A DNA stretch of 64,000 nt from Piscibacillus sp052246295 (GTDB taxonomy: Bacteria; Bacillota; Bacilli; Bacillales; Alkalibacillaceae), in the NCBI GenBank assembly GCA_052246295.1, contig JBQQCO010000017.1, one strand, 5' to 3'. Below, one piece after another: positions 51,996 to 60,918 of the stretch. Position numbers and translations under genes: made by a program. The notes under the pieces are model-generated. The model did not search any database. It saw nothing but the letters and a program-made list of their open reading frames with translations, and was not told where the DNA came from. Position 1 is the first letter of the stretch. Every line of letters begins with the position of its first letter.

Positions 51996-54080
51996 CTAAT
52001 AATTTAAACCATGACCAAACTCATAGAGGACATCGTCATTAATGCTCGGTATGGTTACTGGCAATGCTCCAGTAGGGTTATTTTCTCCAAAAATCGTATC
52101 AGCTGTAGCTTTGAAGCTTGCATCTCTAAATCCGTATTGCGCGATAAAGGCATCGATGTCTGGATAGGCACTGATGTCATAAGGGTTACGGATACCGACA
52201 CCTATAACAGGGTTATCCGTTTCTTCCATAATTGTGTTAATCATGTGCATCTGAGGGTGATCCGGTGAACGGCTCGACACGTTGTAGGTGTACGACCCAG
52301 CAATCACCGCATCAGCATTACGGATTTGGTCAAGCTGTTCATCCGTAAGATTGCCTGATGTTTGAATGATGGTTGTCTGTTCATGATGTTCTTTAATCGC
52401 ATCACCTAGGTCAGAAATGAATGAGTTTCCAACAACAACAATCTCATCCGTTTCAGCTGAAACAAGAGGGAGCACGTCGTCATTTTTTACTAAAGTAATA
52501 GATTTAGCTGCTGCTTCAGCTTCAACTGCTTTATGTTCATCAGATCCGACGACTTCAAGCGCCCGGTCGATTTTGTCCTGTATCGGTGCAGGGTTTTCTT
52601 CCTTAATAATGCCACGTTCAAGTTTAAGGGTTAAAATTCGCTCAACCGATGCTTCGACGCGTTCTTCGGTGATTTCACCTTCGTCGATCGCAGTCAACAG
52701 TCCGTTTCTTACTTCCTCTAAGCCAACTGGCATAAGCACAATATCAGAGCCAGCCTTAACTGAGCGAATAACTGCATCTACAGGTCCAAAGTGGTCTGTG
52801 ATTGCGTTCATGTTAAGTGCGTCAGTCGTGATCACGCCTTCGTATCCCATTTCTTCACGCATAAGTTCTGTTAAAACTTTATGAGAAAGGGTCGCAGGAA
52901 GCGCGATTTCTTCACCGGTTTTTTGTGAAATCACTTTGGTATCATCAATCTTCGGGAATGTGACATGAGCTGTCATAATCATATCGATTCCCTCATCCAT
53001 TGCTTGCTGGAATGGGTAAAGCTCGACTTCTTTCAAACGTTCTTTGTCATGCGGAACCTCAGGCAAACCAAGGTGCGAGTCCACGTCCGTATCACCGTGT
53101 CCAGGGAAGTGCTTCGCTGTTGCGGCAACTCCAGTTGATTGTAGACCTTTCGTGTAAGCAATCCCCATGTCAGCGACTAAGTCCGGATCCTCACCAAACG
53201 AACGAACGCCGATGACTGGGTTGTCCGGGTTATTGTTAACATCCAGAACAGGAGCGAAGTTCGTATTGATTCCGAGTGACTCAAGCTCTTCGCCAATGGC
53301 TTTTCCGACATTGTAGGCGACCTCTTCTGAGCGCGTCGCCCCAAGCGCCATATTACCTGGCATATCCGTACCTGACTGAAGGCGCGTCACGATGCCACCT
53401 TCTTGGTCAATCGTCATAAGAAGCCCGAATTTTTCAGCCGCCTCTTGATAGTCGTGGACGAGTTTCGTCGTTTGCTCAGTTGTGACAACATTTTCTCTAA
53501 ATAAAATGACACCACCTAAATGATATTCTTTAACGAGCTGCTCGATCTCAGGTAATAGCTCGGTGACATTTTCACCGTTCCAATTACGGAAATCGGGCAT
53601 AAGCATTTGACCGACTTTCTCTTCAATCGTAAGCGTCGATAGGGCGTGACTGATTACGTCATAACGCTCACCAGTTTCTTTGATGATGTTGACTTCTGAC
53701 TCAGGCTTACTTTTCTTTGGATCGACCTTGTAGTCAACCGCAATTCGATCTTCAAATTCGCCATCTGTGACGCTGATGAATGTGCGTCCGCGCTGACCAG
53801 TTAGTTCAACCTCACCTTGGTCGTTGACAGTCGCCACATTTTTGTTGGATGAGGACCATTCTAAGTCAGAAGCCATCGTGAAATGGCCTTCTTCATATAG
53901 GTTAAGCGCGTTGAACTGAATGTTTTCAGTGTCAGGCTCAACTTCAGGAACATTTTGCAGGATAACGAGATCCTTTTTTGAATGCTCCTCAGCTGAAGCG
54001 GTCTGATTTGGAGTCATGATTAGGAGCTGCGAGACGATGAGCATAAACGTTAACGTCATCATCATTAATTTTTTAATCAT
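51996..54080 (-). CDS. nagZ: Beta-N-acetylglucosaminidase NagZ (GH3)
   Basis: 694 residues. Signal peptide (LMMMTLTFMLIVSQLLIMTPNQTASA), then a bacterial Ig-like (Big_2) domain at about residues 45-118 (DLEWSSSNKNVATVNDQGEVELTGQ), then the GH3 catalytic barrel with the acid/base motif AKHFPGHGDTDVDSHLGLP and the nucleophile Asp in GVITTDALNMNA. A second alpha/beta domain (from about 510) completes the Gram-positive type. It cleaves GlcNAc-MurNAc fragments outside the cell. The Big_2 domain is an addition relative to the B. subtilis enzyme as I remember it. Confidence 0.93.
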   Translation of the reverse strand: MIKKLMMMTLTFMLIVSQLLIMTPNQTASAEEHSKKDLVILQNVPEVEPDTENIQFNALNLYEEGHFTMASDLEWSSSNKNVATVNDQGEVELTGQRGRTFISVTDGEFEDRIAVDYKVDPKKSKPESEVNIIKETGERYDVISHALSTLTIEEKVGQMLMPDFRNWNGENVTELLPEIEQLVKEYHLGGVILFRENVVTTEQTTKLVHDYQEAAEKFGLLMTIDQEGGIVTRLQSGTDMPGNMALGATRSEEVAYNVGKAIGEELESLGINTNFAPVLDVNNNPDNPVIGVRSFGEDPDLVADMGIAYTKGLQSTGVAATAKHFPGHGDTDVDSHLGLPEVPHDKERLKEVELYPFQQAMDEGIDMIMTAHVTFPKIDDTKVISQKTGEEIALPATLSHKVLTELMREEMGYEGVITTDALNMNAITDHFGPVDAVIRSVKAGSDIVLMPVGLEEVRNGLLTAIDEGEITEERVEASVERILTLKLERGIIKEENPAPIQDKIDRALEVVGSDEHKAVEAEAAAKSITLVKNDDVLPLVSAETDEIVVVGNSFISDLGDAIKEHHEQTTIIQTSGNLTDEQLDQIRNADAVIAGSYTYNVSSRSPDHPQMHMINTIMEETDNPVIGVGIRNPYDISAYPDIDAFIAQYGFRDASFKATADTIFGENNPTGALPVTIPSINDDVLYEFGHGLNY

Positions 54081-54157
54081 AAAAACACCGCCTTTGATCG
54101 ATTTGGTGAAACAGGCCGTATATTTTGATAAACGGACGGACCGTAATTTTATTTGAG

Positions 54158-54325
54158 AACCTGCAGGTAAAACAGATTAACTTGCAGATAAAGTTAAGAA
54201 ACCTGCAGGTAAATTAAGAAAACTTGTCGATAAATCAAGAAAACTTGCCGATAAATCGGAAAAACCTGACGATAAATCAAGAAAACTTGCCGATAAATCA
54301 GAAAAACTTACCGATACCTACATCT
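54158..54325 (+). repeat. 21-bp-period tandem array E, 8 units (core CTTGCCGATAAATC)
   Basis: Units beginning AACCTG or AACTTG start at 54158, 54179, 54200, 54221, 54242, 54263, 54284 and 54305, in perfect 21-bp register. The first three have CTGCAGGTAAA-like cores, the later five CTTGCCGATAAATC. The last unit ends on the stop codon of the AmiE-like gene. It lies between two same-strand genes of the cell-wall recycling cluster. Confidence 0.9.
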
Positions 54326-56019
54326 TAGTAACCTCGTTTAGTCCAGCCCTCTAGCTCAGGCTCAAGGACGTTTCCATCAGGTGTTTCAATCATAACTTCA
54401 TTGACATACCAACCGCGGTGGTTGACGGATCCGTCTGTATCATAATTGAAGCGGATGTACTGAGTGTCTTCAGGGAGTTCAACAGATTGTTGCTCCCATT
54501 CGATACTGCTGCCAGTGAACGATTCAAGCTGAGTCCATTCTTCGCCATCACTAGAGAATTCAACATAGCCGAAGTCGTAGTCAGTCTCAATTTTGTGCCA
54601 CGTTTTAAATGACAGAAGTGACCCTGCTGGTGCGTCTACCTCTGTTGTTAGAGTGCGATTAAGTTGATCGCCATAACCTGAGAACCAGGCTTCACCGTCT
54701 GGAATCGATACTGGGATTGAGTCCGCAACTTGTCTTGCGAGTGCTCGTCTTGCAACATTTGTTGAGACGGTGTTACGTGTTGGGTGAACGCGGTTTGTAA
54801 GTAAAATGGCAATGGTGTCATTGTTTTGGTTAATCGCAATCGATGTGCCGGTGTAACCTGTATGTCCTAGAGTATTTCCTTCCGATAGGGCATCCATGTA
54901 CCAGCCTTGGCCTAACTCCCATCCAAGTCCATGATCGTTACCAGGAAATTGAGGGATTTGATTTTCAACTAAGAGCTTAACTGTATTCTCCTGAAGAATT
55001 TGCTTGCCTCCATAACGTCCGTCGTTTAAGAACATATGAGCAAGTTTTCCAAGGTCGGAAGCTGTTGAAAATACTCCCGCATGACCAGCAACGCCATCAA
55101 GTGACCAGGCGTTCTCATCATGAACCTCGCCCCATACAATGCCGCGGTCAATATAAGGCTGATATTCCGTCGCCGCGATTCTTGGCTTCAATGACTCTGG
55201 AGGATTGTACATCGTATCCTCCATGCCTAGTGGGTCGGTTAAGTTTTCTTTTACGAACTCATCCAAACCTTGACCTGATAGGCGTTCGACTAACACCCCG
55301 AGCGTAATCATATTTAAATCGCTATACGTATACGACTCACCAGGATCATCCGATAGAGGGTATTCAAGCACAATTTGAATTCGGTCCTCACGAGAATCGC
55401 CTTGTGTGTACAGAGGAATCCACGCCGGGAAACCTGATGTGTGGGTCATGAGCTGGCGGATGGTGATGTCTTCCTTACCGTTTTCCGCAAACTCAGGTAA
55501 ATGCTGAGCGACAGAGTCGTCCAATTCAAAATAACCATCTTCATAAAGCTTCATGGCTGCAGTAGTTGTGAAAATTTTACTAATGGAAGCAAGGTCAAAG
55601 ATCGTGTCTTTTTCCATTCCAATGGGATTATTTACCTCTGTGAAATCATCATCCGTGTATTGGTAAGCGTAACCGTAAGCCTCATGCTTCACGATATGCC
55701 CGCGCCTTGCGACAAAAGCAACCGCACCTGGCATAACTTGATCTTCAATCATGCCTTCCATAATAGGGTCCAGTTCATTTAAAGGCTTCTCAACCATCCC
55801 AGCACCAGTCGCGGATCCCGGATGCAGGACAGGTGACGTTGGTCCAGGCTCATCCCACGTGAAGTTTGGGTGAACAACCTGAGTACGTTTCTTATGGTCT
55901 CGATCCTCCATGGTCGGTGATCTGTCCTCCGCAAACGTGTCAATGGTTGATGGGATGAAAAGGGTAGTCCCTAGTATAGTTGCGAGTGCATACGAAATGG
56001 TTTTATGACGTCTACTCAT
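54325..56019 (-). CDS. AmiE-like serine hydrolase (beta-lactamase family) with C-terminal jelly-roll domain
   Basis: 564 residues. A signal peptide (ISYALATILGTTLFIPSTIDTFA) precedes a class C beta-lactamase fold: SxxK at Ser145-Lys148 in FDLASISKIFTTTA, YSDLN near 250, and HTGYTG near 380. B. subtilis AmiE is an N-acetylmuramyl-L-alanine amidase of this fold encoded with nagZ and namZ, so muropeptide amidase is the best guess. After about residue 445 there is an extra beta-rich domain (SLLSFKTWHKIETDYDFGYVEFSSDGEEWTQL) like the C-terminal modules of InhA metalloproteases, absent from B. subtilis AmiE. It may bind wall or carbohydrate. Confidence 0.82.
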   Translation of the reverse strand: MSRRHKTISYALATILGTTLFIPSTIDTFAEDRSPTMEDRDHKKRTQVVHPNFTWDEPGPTSPVLHPGSATGAGMVEKPLNELDPIMEGMIEDQVMPGAVAFVARRGHIVKHEAYGYAYQYTDDDFTEVNNPIGMEKDTIFDLASISKIFTTTAAMKLYEDGYFELDDSVAQHLPEFAENGKEDITIRQLMTHTSGFPAWIPLYTQGDSREDRIQIVLEYPLSDDPGESYTYSDLNMITLGVLVERLSGQGLDEFVKENLTDPLGMEDTMYNPPESLKPRIAATEYQPYIDRGIVWGEVHDENAWSLDGVAGHAGVFSTASDLGKLAHMFLNDGRYGGKQILQENTVKLLVENQIPQFPGNDHGLGWELGQGWYMDALSEGNTLGHTGYTGTSIAINQNNDTIAILLTNRVHPTRNTVSTNVARRALARQVADSIPVSIPDGEAWFSGYGDQLNRTLTTEVDAPAGSLLSFKTWHKIETDYDFGYVEFSSDGEEWTQLESFTGSSIEWEQQSVELPEDTQYIRFNYDTDGSVNHRGWYVNEVMIETPDGNVLEPELEGWTKRGY

Positions 56020-56394
56020 TAAATACCTCCTTAAAATGATAGATTTATAGAATCTTAGGTGAAGTTAGAGAAGTCTATTGAGGGGATTTGAAGCGCTTAC
56101 ATAATGGATTAAAAAAATATTTCACCACCTTTGTATCAAAAGTGAAATATAAATTCAGAATTAATTTAACATTAGGAAAATTTGTTGTCAAATGGAGAAA
56201 AAACGCGTGGCAACAGTCTTTTGACCTAATAAAAATGTCAATTATTAATAGAAAAAGACGAAAATTTAGGACAAAATGTGTAGTTTTGGGGAAGGGGAAT
56301 AAGGAATATTAAATCTGTTTAGTGCTAAAGTGATATTTTTTAAAAAATAAAAAGCTGCCCAACATATTGGACAGCTAAGCGACTCATATATTGA
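56020..56394. other. Intergenic region with terminator and weak cre-like site
   Basis: There is no convincing gene. 56351-56376 (AGCTGCCCA with TGGACAGCT) is a terminator for the minus-strand fusion-protein gene. At 56089-56103 the minus strand reads TGTAAGCGCTTCAA, a cre-like sequence with two mismatches about 70 bases before the AmiE-like start. The remainder is A-rich without recognisable structure. Confidence 0.5.
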
Positions 56395-57621
56395 TTACCT
56401 CACACCAATTCCCAGTAACATATATCGTTTCCAATCTATATTTTCTGGATGCATGAAATACCACGTTAAAGCAGGTAAATCTAAGGCTGTTATAAAAGTT
56501 GTGTCGTCTCGGAATCGTTCTTCTGGATCGTATGCCACGGCATCTCCAGCTTGAGCGCCTTCAACGATTTCGACCCACTGATGCTCTTGAATGCCGGTAG
56601 TTACAACTGCATTGATTAATGTTCCATCCTCAGTCATTTTCCAAATCGTTCCGTCAAAAATTTTATCTTGCTCTAATGCGATGGCATCGAGGGATTCTTT
56701 TAAAGTAATGTCTAGTCCAACATGGTAACCTGGCTTGAGAATCCCTTCTTGAAACTCGCCATCAAATGTGACGTTGATAGGGTAATGACTTGAATCTTCT
56801 AACTGATTTTCTTCAGGTACGTCACTAACATACGTGACAGCTCCTGGTAAATCTCCAAGCTCCGTATCAGTCATCACTTCAGTAACCATTTCTTCCTCGA
56901 CCAATTGGCGTTGTTCCTCAGTCAGTTCACCATAAGCGTGAAGCTCCTCACTACTGATTGTCATGAGTGGATCATCTAGTGAAACGGATAGTTGGCTAAT
57001 GATACCTGCTGACGGGCTTTCAACCGTAATCGTATCACCCGTTGACTCGAGGTCGGACATTTGATTCTCTAAACTACTTAACTGAGCTTCTTTTTCAGCA
57101 AGTTCAGATGTTTTCTGTAACACAAATTGTTGCTTTTGATACTCCGTTTCTAGCTGTCCTTCAACAGGTATACTTAACTCATCCTCACCATCATTTAACG
57201 AAATTTCTATCGTATCATCTTGAAGTGGGAAGCCATAACTATCAATCTCAGTAATGATTGACTCAAGTGCGTTAATCTCATCTTCCAGTCGATCAATTTC
57301 ATTCGTTAGTGTACGGAAAGTCTGATTGTAGTCGGTCACCGCATAGGTATAAAGCGGATCGCCAACTTCAACTGCGTCACCTTTTTCTACCATAAAAGAT
57401 TGAAAGTTTCCTTGCTGCTTATCAAAATAAATACGATTCTCTTCAACATGGGTCAGGACTCCATTTTGAACGAGGTTCTCACGCAGGTCCATCACACGCG
57501 TTTCTGTCCATTCATCCACATATGTAATCCGGTCGACTTTTTCACCATCATCCAAATAAACTAATATAAAATTCATTGCTAAGAATAAAAGTAAGATGAT
57601 TAAGATTCGCTTTTTCTTCAT
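56395..57621 (-). CDS. HlyD/RND-type membrane fusion protein, YknX-like
   Basis: 408 residues. An N-terminal membrane anchor (KKRILIILLLFLAMNFILVYL), then a lipoyl/beta-barrel half-motif (ENRIYFDKQQGNFQSFMVEKGDAVEVGDPLYTYAV), coiled coil at about 100-215, the second lipoyl half (TVESPSAGIISQLSVSLDDPLMTIS), and C-terminal beta domains. Such proteins connect ABC or other exporters to the outside. It overlaps the upstream Yip1-like gene by 4 bases. The ATPase and permease normally following YknX are absent. Confidence 0.82.
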   Translation of the reverse strand: MKKKRILIILLLFLAMNFILVYLDDGEKVDRITYVDEWTETRVMDLRENLVQNGVLTHVEENRIYFDKQQGNFQSFMVEKGDAVEVGDPLYTYAVTDYNQTFRTLTNEIDRLEDEINALESIITEIDSYGFPLQDDTIEISLNDGEDELSIPVEGQLETEYQKQQFVLQKTSELAEKEAQLSSLENQMSDLESTGDTITVESPSAGIISQLSVSLDDPLMTISSEELHAYGELTEEQRQLVEEEMVTEVMTDTELGDLPGAVTYVSDVPEENQLEDSSHYPINVTFDGEFQEGILKPGYHVGLDITLKESLDAIALEQDKIFDGTIWKMTEDGTLINAVVTTGIQEHQWVEIVEGAQAGDAVAYDPEERFRDDTTFITALDLPALTWYFMHPENIDWKRYMLLGIGVR

Positions 57622-58289
57622 TCGTTCAACCACCCTGCGATTAATTGTTCATCATATATGCTTAAGGTTGCGACGATGCTGTAGGCGATGACATGCCAAA
57701 GGATGACGATTGCCCAGACTTTCCATCGTTTCATAGATGATAGATTTGAAATGAATTTTGCTTGGAAAATGATAATCCATAGTTGAATGACTGATAGTGC
57801 TCCTAAGAAATAAATGAACCATTCGATTTCTGTGATGTAGGATGTGATGATGCCGAGTGAAAATGGCGATACATACCAATCAAGACCTAAATATACAAAA
57901 AGTGGAATCCACAGCAACCGTTCAAATAACATCATAGCCAGAACCACTTGTTGCATGATGACGAGCTTTTTGTAACGAATTTTTGTAAACAGGTAAAAAT
58001 AATAGCTTGTTAGATACAAGATTAGTGCGGCGATGAGAATCGCAAATAACGCGCGTCCTGCTATAAACCAAAGCTTTAAAGCATTATATGCGCCCTCTGA
58101 AACGGAGGTAAGCTCTCTAGAGATTGGGTTCGTCCCCATGCCGAGCCATGCCATCCAGATGTATATGATAATCGTTGCTAAGTAAAGGAAAAGGCTCGTC
58201 TTCCAAACTTTTAAAATGTCTTCAGCTTTTTTTACACGAAAAATTTGATTATCTAGATTTGTGAAAAACCGGTAGAGATAATTCTGCAT
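57618..58289 (-). CDS. Yip1-domain-like membrane protein, YknW-like
   Basis: 223 residues with five membrane segments in the pattern of Yip1-domain proteins. In B. subtilis YknW is the Yip1-type partner of the YknXYZ system that protects against the SdpC toxin. Here the gene directly precedes, and overlaps, the YknX-like gene. Assignment is by topology and neighbour. Confidence 0.65.
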   Translation of the reverse strand: MQNYLYRFFTNLDNQIFRVKKAEDILKVWKTSLFLYLATIIIYIWMAWLGMGTNPISRELTSVSEGAYNALKLWFIAGRALFAILIAALILYLTSYYFYLFTKIRYKKLVIMQQVVLAMMLFERLLWIPLFVYLGLDWYVSPFSLGIITSYITEIEWFIYFLGALSVIQLWIIIFQAKFISNLSSMKRWKVWAIVILWHVIAYSIVATLSIYDEQLIAGWLNE

Positions 58290-58417
58290 CTATTTCATCC
58301 TTTAATTATGTACTTGTCTATTATTGTAGAATAAGTGGAAGGAATTTACTATAATTTATAGATTATTTTTAATATTTTGGTAGAAAAGAAGGAGAGGAAG
58401 TCGAAGAGACCCGTTTC

Positions 58418-58433
58418 AATCAAACGTTTGTTT
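58418..58433. repeat. Palindrome with core CAAACGTTTG (copy 2 of 3)
   Basis: AATCAAACGTTTGTTT lies just downstream of the terminator of the 187-residue protein gene, 41 bases after its stop codon. Confidence 0.65.
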
Positions 58434-58440
58434 AAATAAA

Positions 58441-58470
58441 AAAGCCCATGACAACCATATCATGGGCTTT
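58441..58470 (-). terminator. Terminator of the 187-residue protein gene
   Basis: AAAGCCCATGA and TCATGGGCTTT form a perfect 11-bp stem with an 8-base loop; the minus-strand side continues TTTATTTAAAC. Confidence 0.85.
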
Positions 58471-58474
58471 GAAA

Positions 58475-59038
58475 CTAGTTAATTCCTTTACGGCTGTGCT
58501 CATCTTTGTAATAAGACCCGTTCGTTCTTTCATCGATTTTCTCAACTAAACTATGTATCTTTTTAATTTCTTCTTTAAGGATTTCCTTATTTTGTTCATA
58601 TCTCGGCTTAAGTGTGGCGATCTCTTCTTCAATATCTTCTCTGTCTTCATCTTCTGCGTTTTCATATTGTTTCTCTAAAGATTGAAGCTGTCGTTCAAGC
58701 CTTTTGAAAATGTTTTGAGGTCGACTTGAGTACTCTTCGGCTAATTCGATTAATTGCTCTTTTTCCTCTTCTGTTGCATCCAATAATGCAAGGCGCCGTT
58801 GTACAGCCAATGTAATACCTTCACCAGATGGTAGGACATATCCAAGTTCATCCTCACAATCACAAAGCATACTATCTACAATTACATGTAATTCATACGC
58901 AGCACGCTCGCTAGTAGTTACGTCAGACTTGTAAAACCGTTCAATTAAATCCTCGTGATTACCCGCTTGGGTACTGATAATCCCGTAGCCAACCCCTATT
59001 AATAACACGATGCTTATGGTGATGATCCACTTACGCAT
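58475..59038 (-). CDS. Hypothetical membrane-anchored coiled-coil protein, 187 aa
   Basis: An N-terminal membrane segment (MRKWIITISIVLLIGVGYGI) is followed by an extracellular, acidic, helical domain. Two cysteines lie in MLCDCEDELGYVL. Residues 110-175 form a coiled coil rich in Glu/Lys (RLERQLQSLEKQYENAEDEDREDIEEEIATLK). The start was placed at the ATG after GGAGGG. No family recognised. Confidence 0.75.
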   Translation of the reverse strand: MRKWIITISIVLLIGVGYGIISTQAGNHEDLIERFYKSDVTTSERAAYELHVIVDSMLCDCEDELGYVLPSGEGITLAVQRRLALLDATEEEKEQLIELAEEYSSRPQNIFKRLERQLQSLEKQYENAEDEDREDIEEEIATLKPRYEQNKEILKEEIKKIHSLVEKIDERTNGSYYKDEHSRKGIN

Positions 59039-59286
59039 ATTATAAACCCTCCCCCAAAACTGAAGCACTTTCTAGTCATATTTTACCTAGTAGGGAATGT
59101 CAATTCAATAATAATTGGAAAATTTATTACATTTATATTACTTGAATATTTCACATTGAATACAACATTGGTCTAATTGTCATGTCAGAAAATGACTTTC
59201 ATTTTAGTAGCTATAAAATTAGAGTTTATACATTTGTTCTCCATAATATGGTAAAATATAAGTAGAGGAAATGGAGGGGTTATGAT

Positions 59287-59859
59287 TTGAAAACAATCAT
59301 GAAATGGTTTGTTGGGTTCATTGTTGTGTTGGGAATCGGAATTGGTATTTTCTTTGGTGTTGGAGCCATTATGGATCAACAAGTAGCTAAAGATGAGCAA
59401 GCTGAAGCTGAACCAAAAACCGATCCAGCTGAAGGAGAAGAGGAAGAACGTGTCCGTGAGCTGTCAGAGGAGAAGTTTGAGAACAGTGAAGATGATGCTA
59501 GCCTTAACCCATTCGGTGATCCTTATTCATCAGATGACATGAGTGACTCCCGTGTGCAAGAATATATTCATAAAATGTCCCACCAGAAGGTTCAAGCTTC
59601 TGAGAAGTGGGGATTTTACCGTATCACGGATGAACGAATTGCTTGGTTGCAAGAAAGTTTAGATGCGAGTGAAGAGAGTTTGAAACATTATAATCTCTAT
59701 AAATCTATTCTCGATCGGTGGGCAGCGGGTGACTTTTCACGTGCTGATGAAGACCATAATGCGATTTGGAAACTTCAGGGTGGAACAATAGGTCGAGCGA
59801 CTGGAATCTTAAGCGCAGAGGAAGAGAGAGCTTATATAAATAGTGCTAAAGAAAATTAA
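59287..59859 (+). CDS. DUF6241-like membrane-anchored protein
   Basis: 190 residues. N-terminal anchor (MKWFVGFIVVLGIGIGIFFGVGAIM), a very acidic linker (AEAEPKTDPAEGEEEE), then a conserved domain VQEYIHKMSHQKVQASEKWGFYRITDERIAWL, LDRWAAGDFSRADEDHNAIWKLQGGTIGRATGILSAEEE. The last motif is one I associate with the uncharacterised DUF6241 family of Bacillaceae. The start is a TTG 7 bases after GGAGGGG. Confidence 0.75.
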   Translation: MKTIMKWFVGFIVVLGIGIGIFFGVGAIMDQQVAKDEQAEAEPKTDPAEGEEEERVRELSEEKFENSEDDASLNPFGDPYSSDDMSDSRVQEYIHKMSHQKVQASEKWGFYRITDERIAWLQESLDASEESLKHYNLYKSILDRWAAGDFSRADEDHNAIWKLQGGTIGRATGILSAEEERAYINSAKEN

Positions 59860-59970
59860 AACTGGTCTTAATCATTTTTGAATTTCAGGAAAATTTTCTT
59901 AAAAAATTTGAAAAATTTAACTTTTAATAGTATAATATGCTCATTAATGTTGATTGGAGGTGTACATAAT

Positions 59971-60300
59971 ATGCATGGAATTTTAGAGAATGGTGCAGGA
60001 TTACAAAAGAAAGTAAAAATCGGCTTTAGTTGGACAACTTTTTTCTTTGGTTTTTTCCCCGCTTTATTTAGAGGAGATTTAAAATGGGCGGCAATCATGT
60101 TTATCTCGATGACTGCGATTGGTTCCTTTACATTAGGGGTTGGAGCATGGATTTTAGGTATTATTTTTGCATTCGTATATAACAAGCTCTACATAAAAGA
60201 CCTAATTGAAAAAGGTTACCAACCTGCAAATGAACAAACTAGACAAGAGCTAGTAAATAGAGGTATTATCACACCAACTGTACAGTCAGAAACTGCATAA
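59971..60300 (+). CDS. Small membrane protein (DUF2628-like)
   Basis: 109 residues. The motif KVKIGFSWTTFFFGFFPALFRGDLKWAAIMF, a paired helix around a conserved GDxKW, is typical of small DUF2628/TM2-like proteins. A second hydrophobic pair (GSFTLGVGAWILGIIFAFVYN) precedes a polar tail ending KGYQPANEQ. The ATG has TTGGAGG 9 bases upstream. Function unknown. Confidence 0.75.
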   Translation: MHGILENGAGLQKKVKIGFSWTTFFFGFFPALFRGDLKWAAIMFISMTAIGSFTLGVGAWILGIIFAFVYNKLYIKDLIEKGYQPANEQTRQELVNRGIITPTVQSETA

Positions 60301-60310
60301 CACAATTTAG

Positions 60311-60340
60311 AAAGGTTGATTTTAATCGACCTTTCTTTTT
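60311..60340 (+). terminator. Rho-independent terminator
   Basis: AAAGGTTGAT and ATCGACCTTT pair around TTTA, followed by CTTTTTT. Confidence 0.85.
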
Positions 60341-60428
60341 TATGTTAATTAGATTGTGCCGACTACTTTACTTGTCTATAAATGCGTTGTATATTCAATT
60401 AAAGAAATTATGTACAGGAGGATTCTTT

Positions 60429-60821
60429 GTGGACAAGAATGAGCTAGAACTTGAACAGAATAAAAAGCATTATTCTGATAAAAAACTGAAACATAAATTA
60501 GGAAAAGTAGCTAAGAAGGCTGGTGTTTCAGTTGTTTATGCAGTTTTGCTACTATATTATACCTTACAAAAACCTGAGGTGCCTAATAAGGTGAGAGCAA
60601 GTATTGTGGGCGCATTAGGGTATTTTATTCTACCAATAGATTTGCTACCGGATACGTTTGTTGGGATTGGTTATGTCGATGATTTAACGATCTTAGTTAC
60701 GGCTTTATATCAGGCGACTTCTTATATTGATGATGAGGTAAAAAGCAAGGCGCGTGAGAAAGTAGAAGCGTGGTTCGGCGAGGATGTCGATACGTCGGAG
60801 ATTGATGGGAAGATTGAGTAG
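60429..60821 (+). CDS. DUF1232 (YkvA-like) protein
   Basis: 130 residues. The DUF1232 signature is clear: VVYAVLLLYYTLQKPEVPNKVRASIVGALGYFILPIDLLPDTFVGIGYVDDLTILVTAL. It has one or two membrane-associated helices. It starts with GTG 7 bases after AGGAGG. The role of the family is unknown. Confidence 0.85.
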   Translation: MDKNELELEQNKKHYSDKKLKHKLGKVAKKAGVSVVYAVLLLYYTLQKPEVPNKVRASIVGALGYFILPIDLLPDTFVGIGYVDDLTILVTALYQATSYIDDEVKSKAREKVEAWFGEDVDTSEIDGKIE

Positions 60822-60918
60822 GTGAGAGCAGTCCAATAATTTGGACTGCTTTCATTATTGAATTAGGATTGATTCATTTGTTAAAGTAATAGAATCAACT
60901 TAGAAATCAGGTGTAATC

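Noticed and set aside
56089..56103. cre site before the AmiE-like gene
   Set aside because: Two mismatches to the consensus in the right half; kept only as a note in the intergenic entry.
56088..56312. Possible 74-residue basic protein on the plus strand
   Set aside because: No ribosome site; A-rich sequence gives Lys-rich translation by composition, and no family is recognised.
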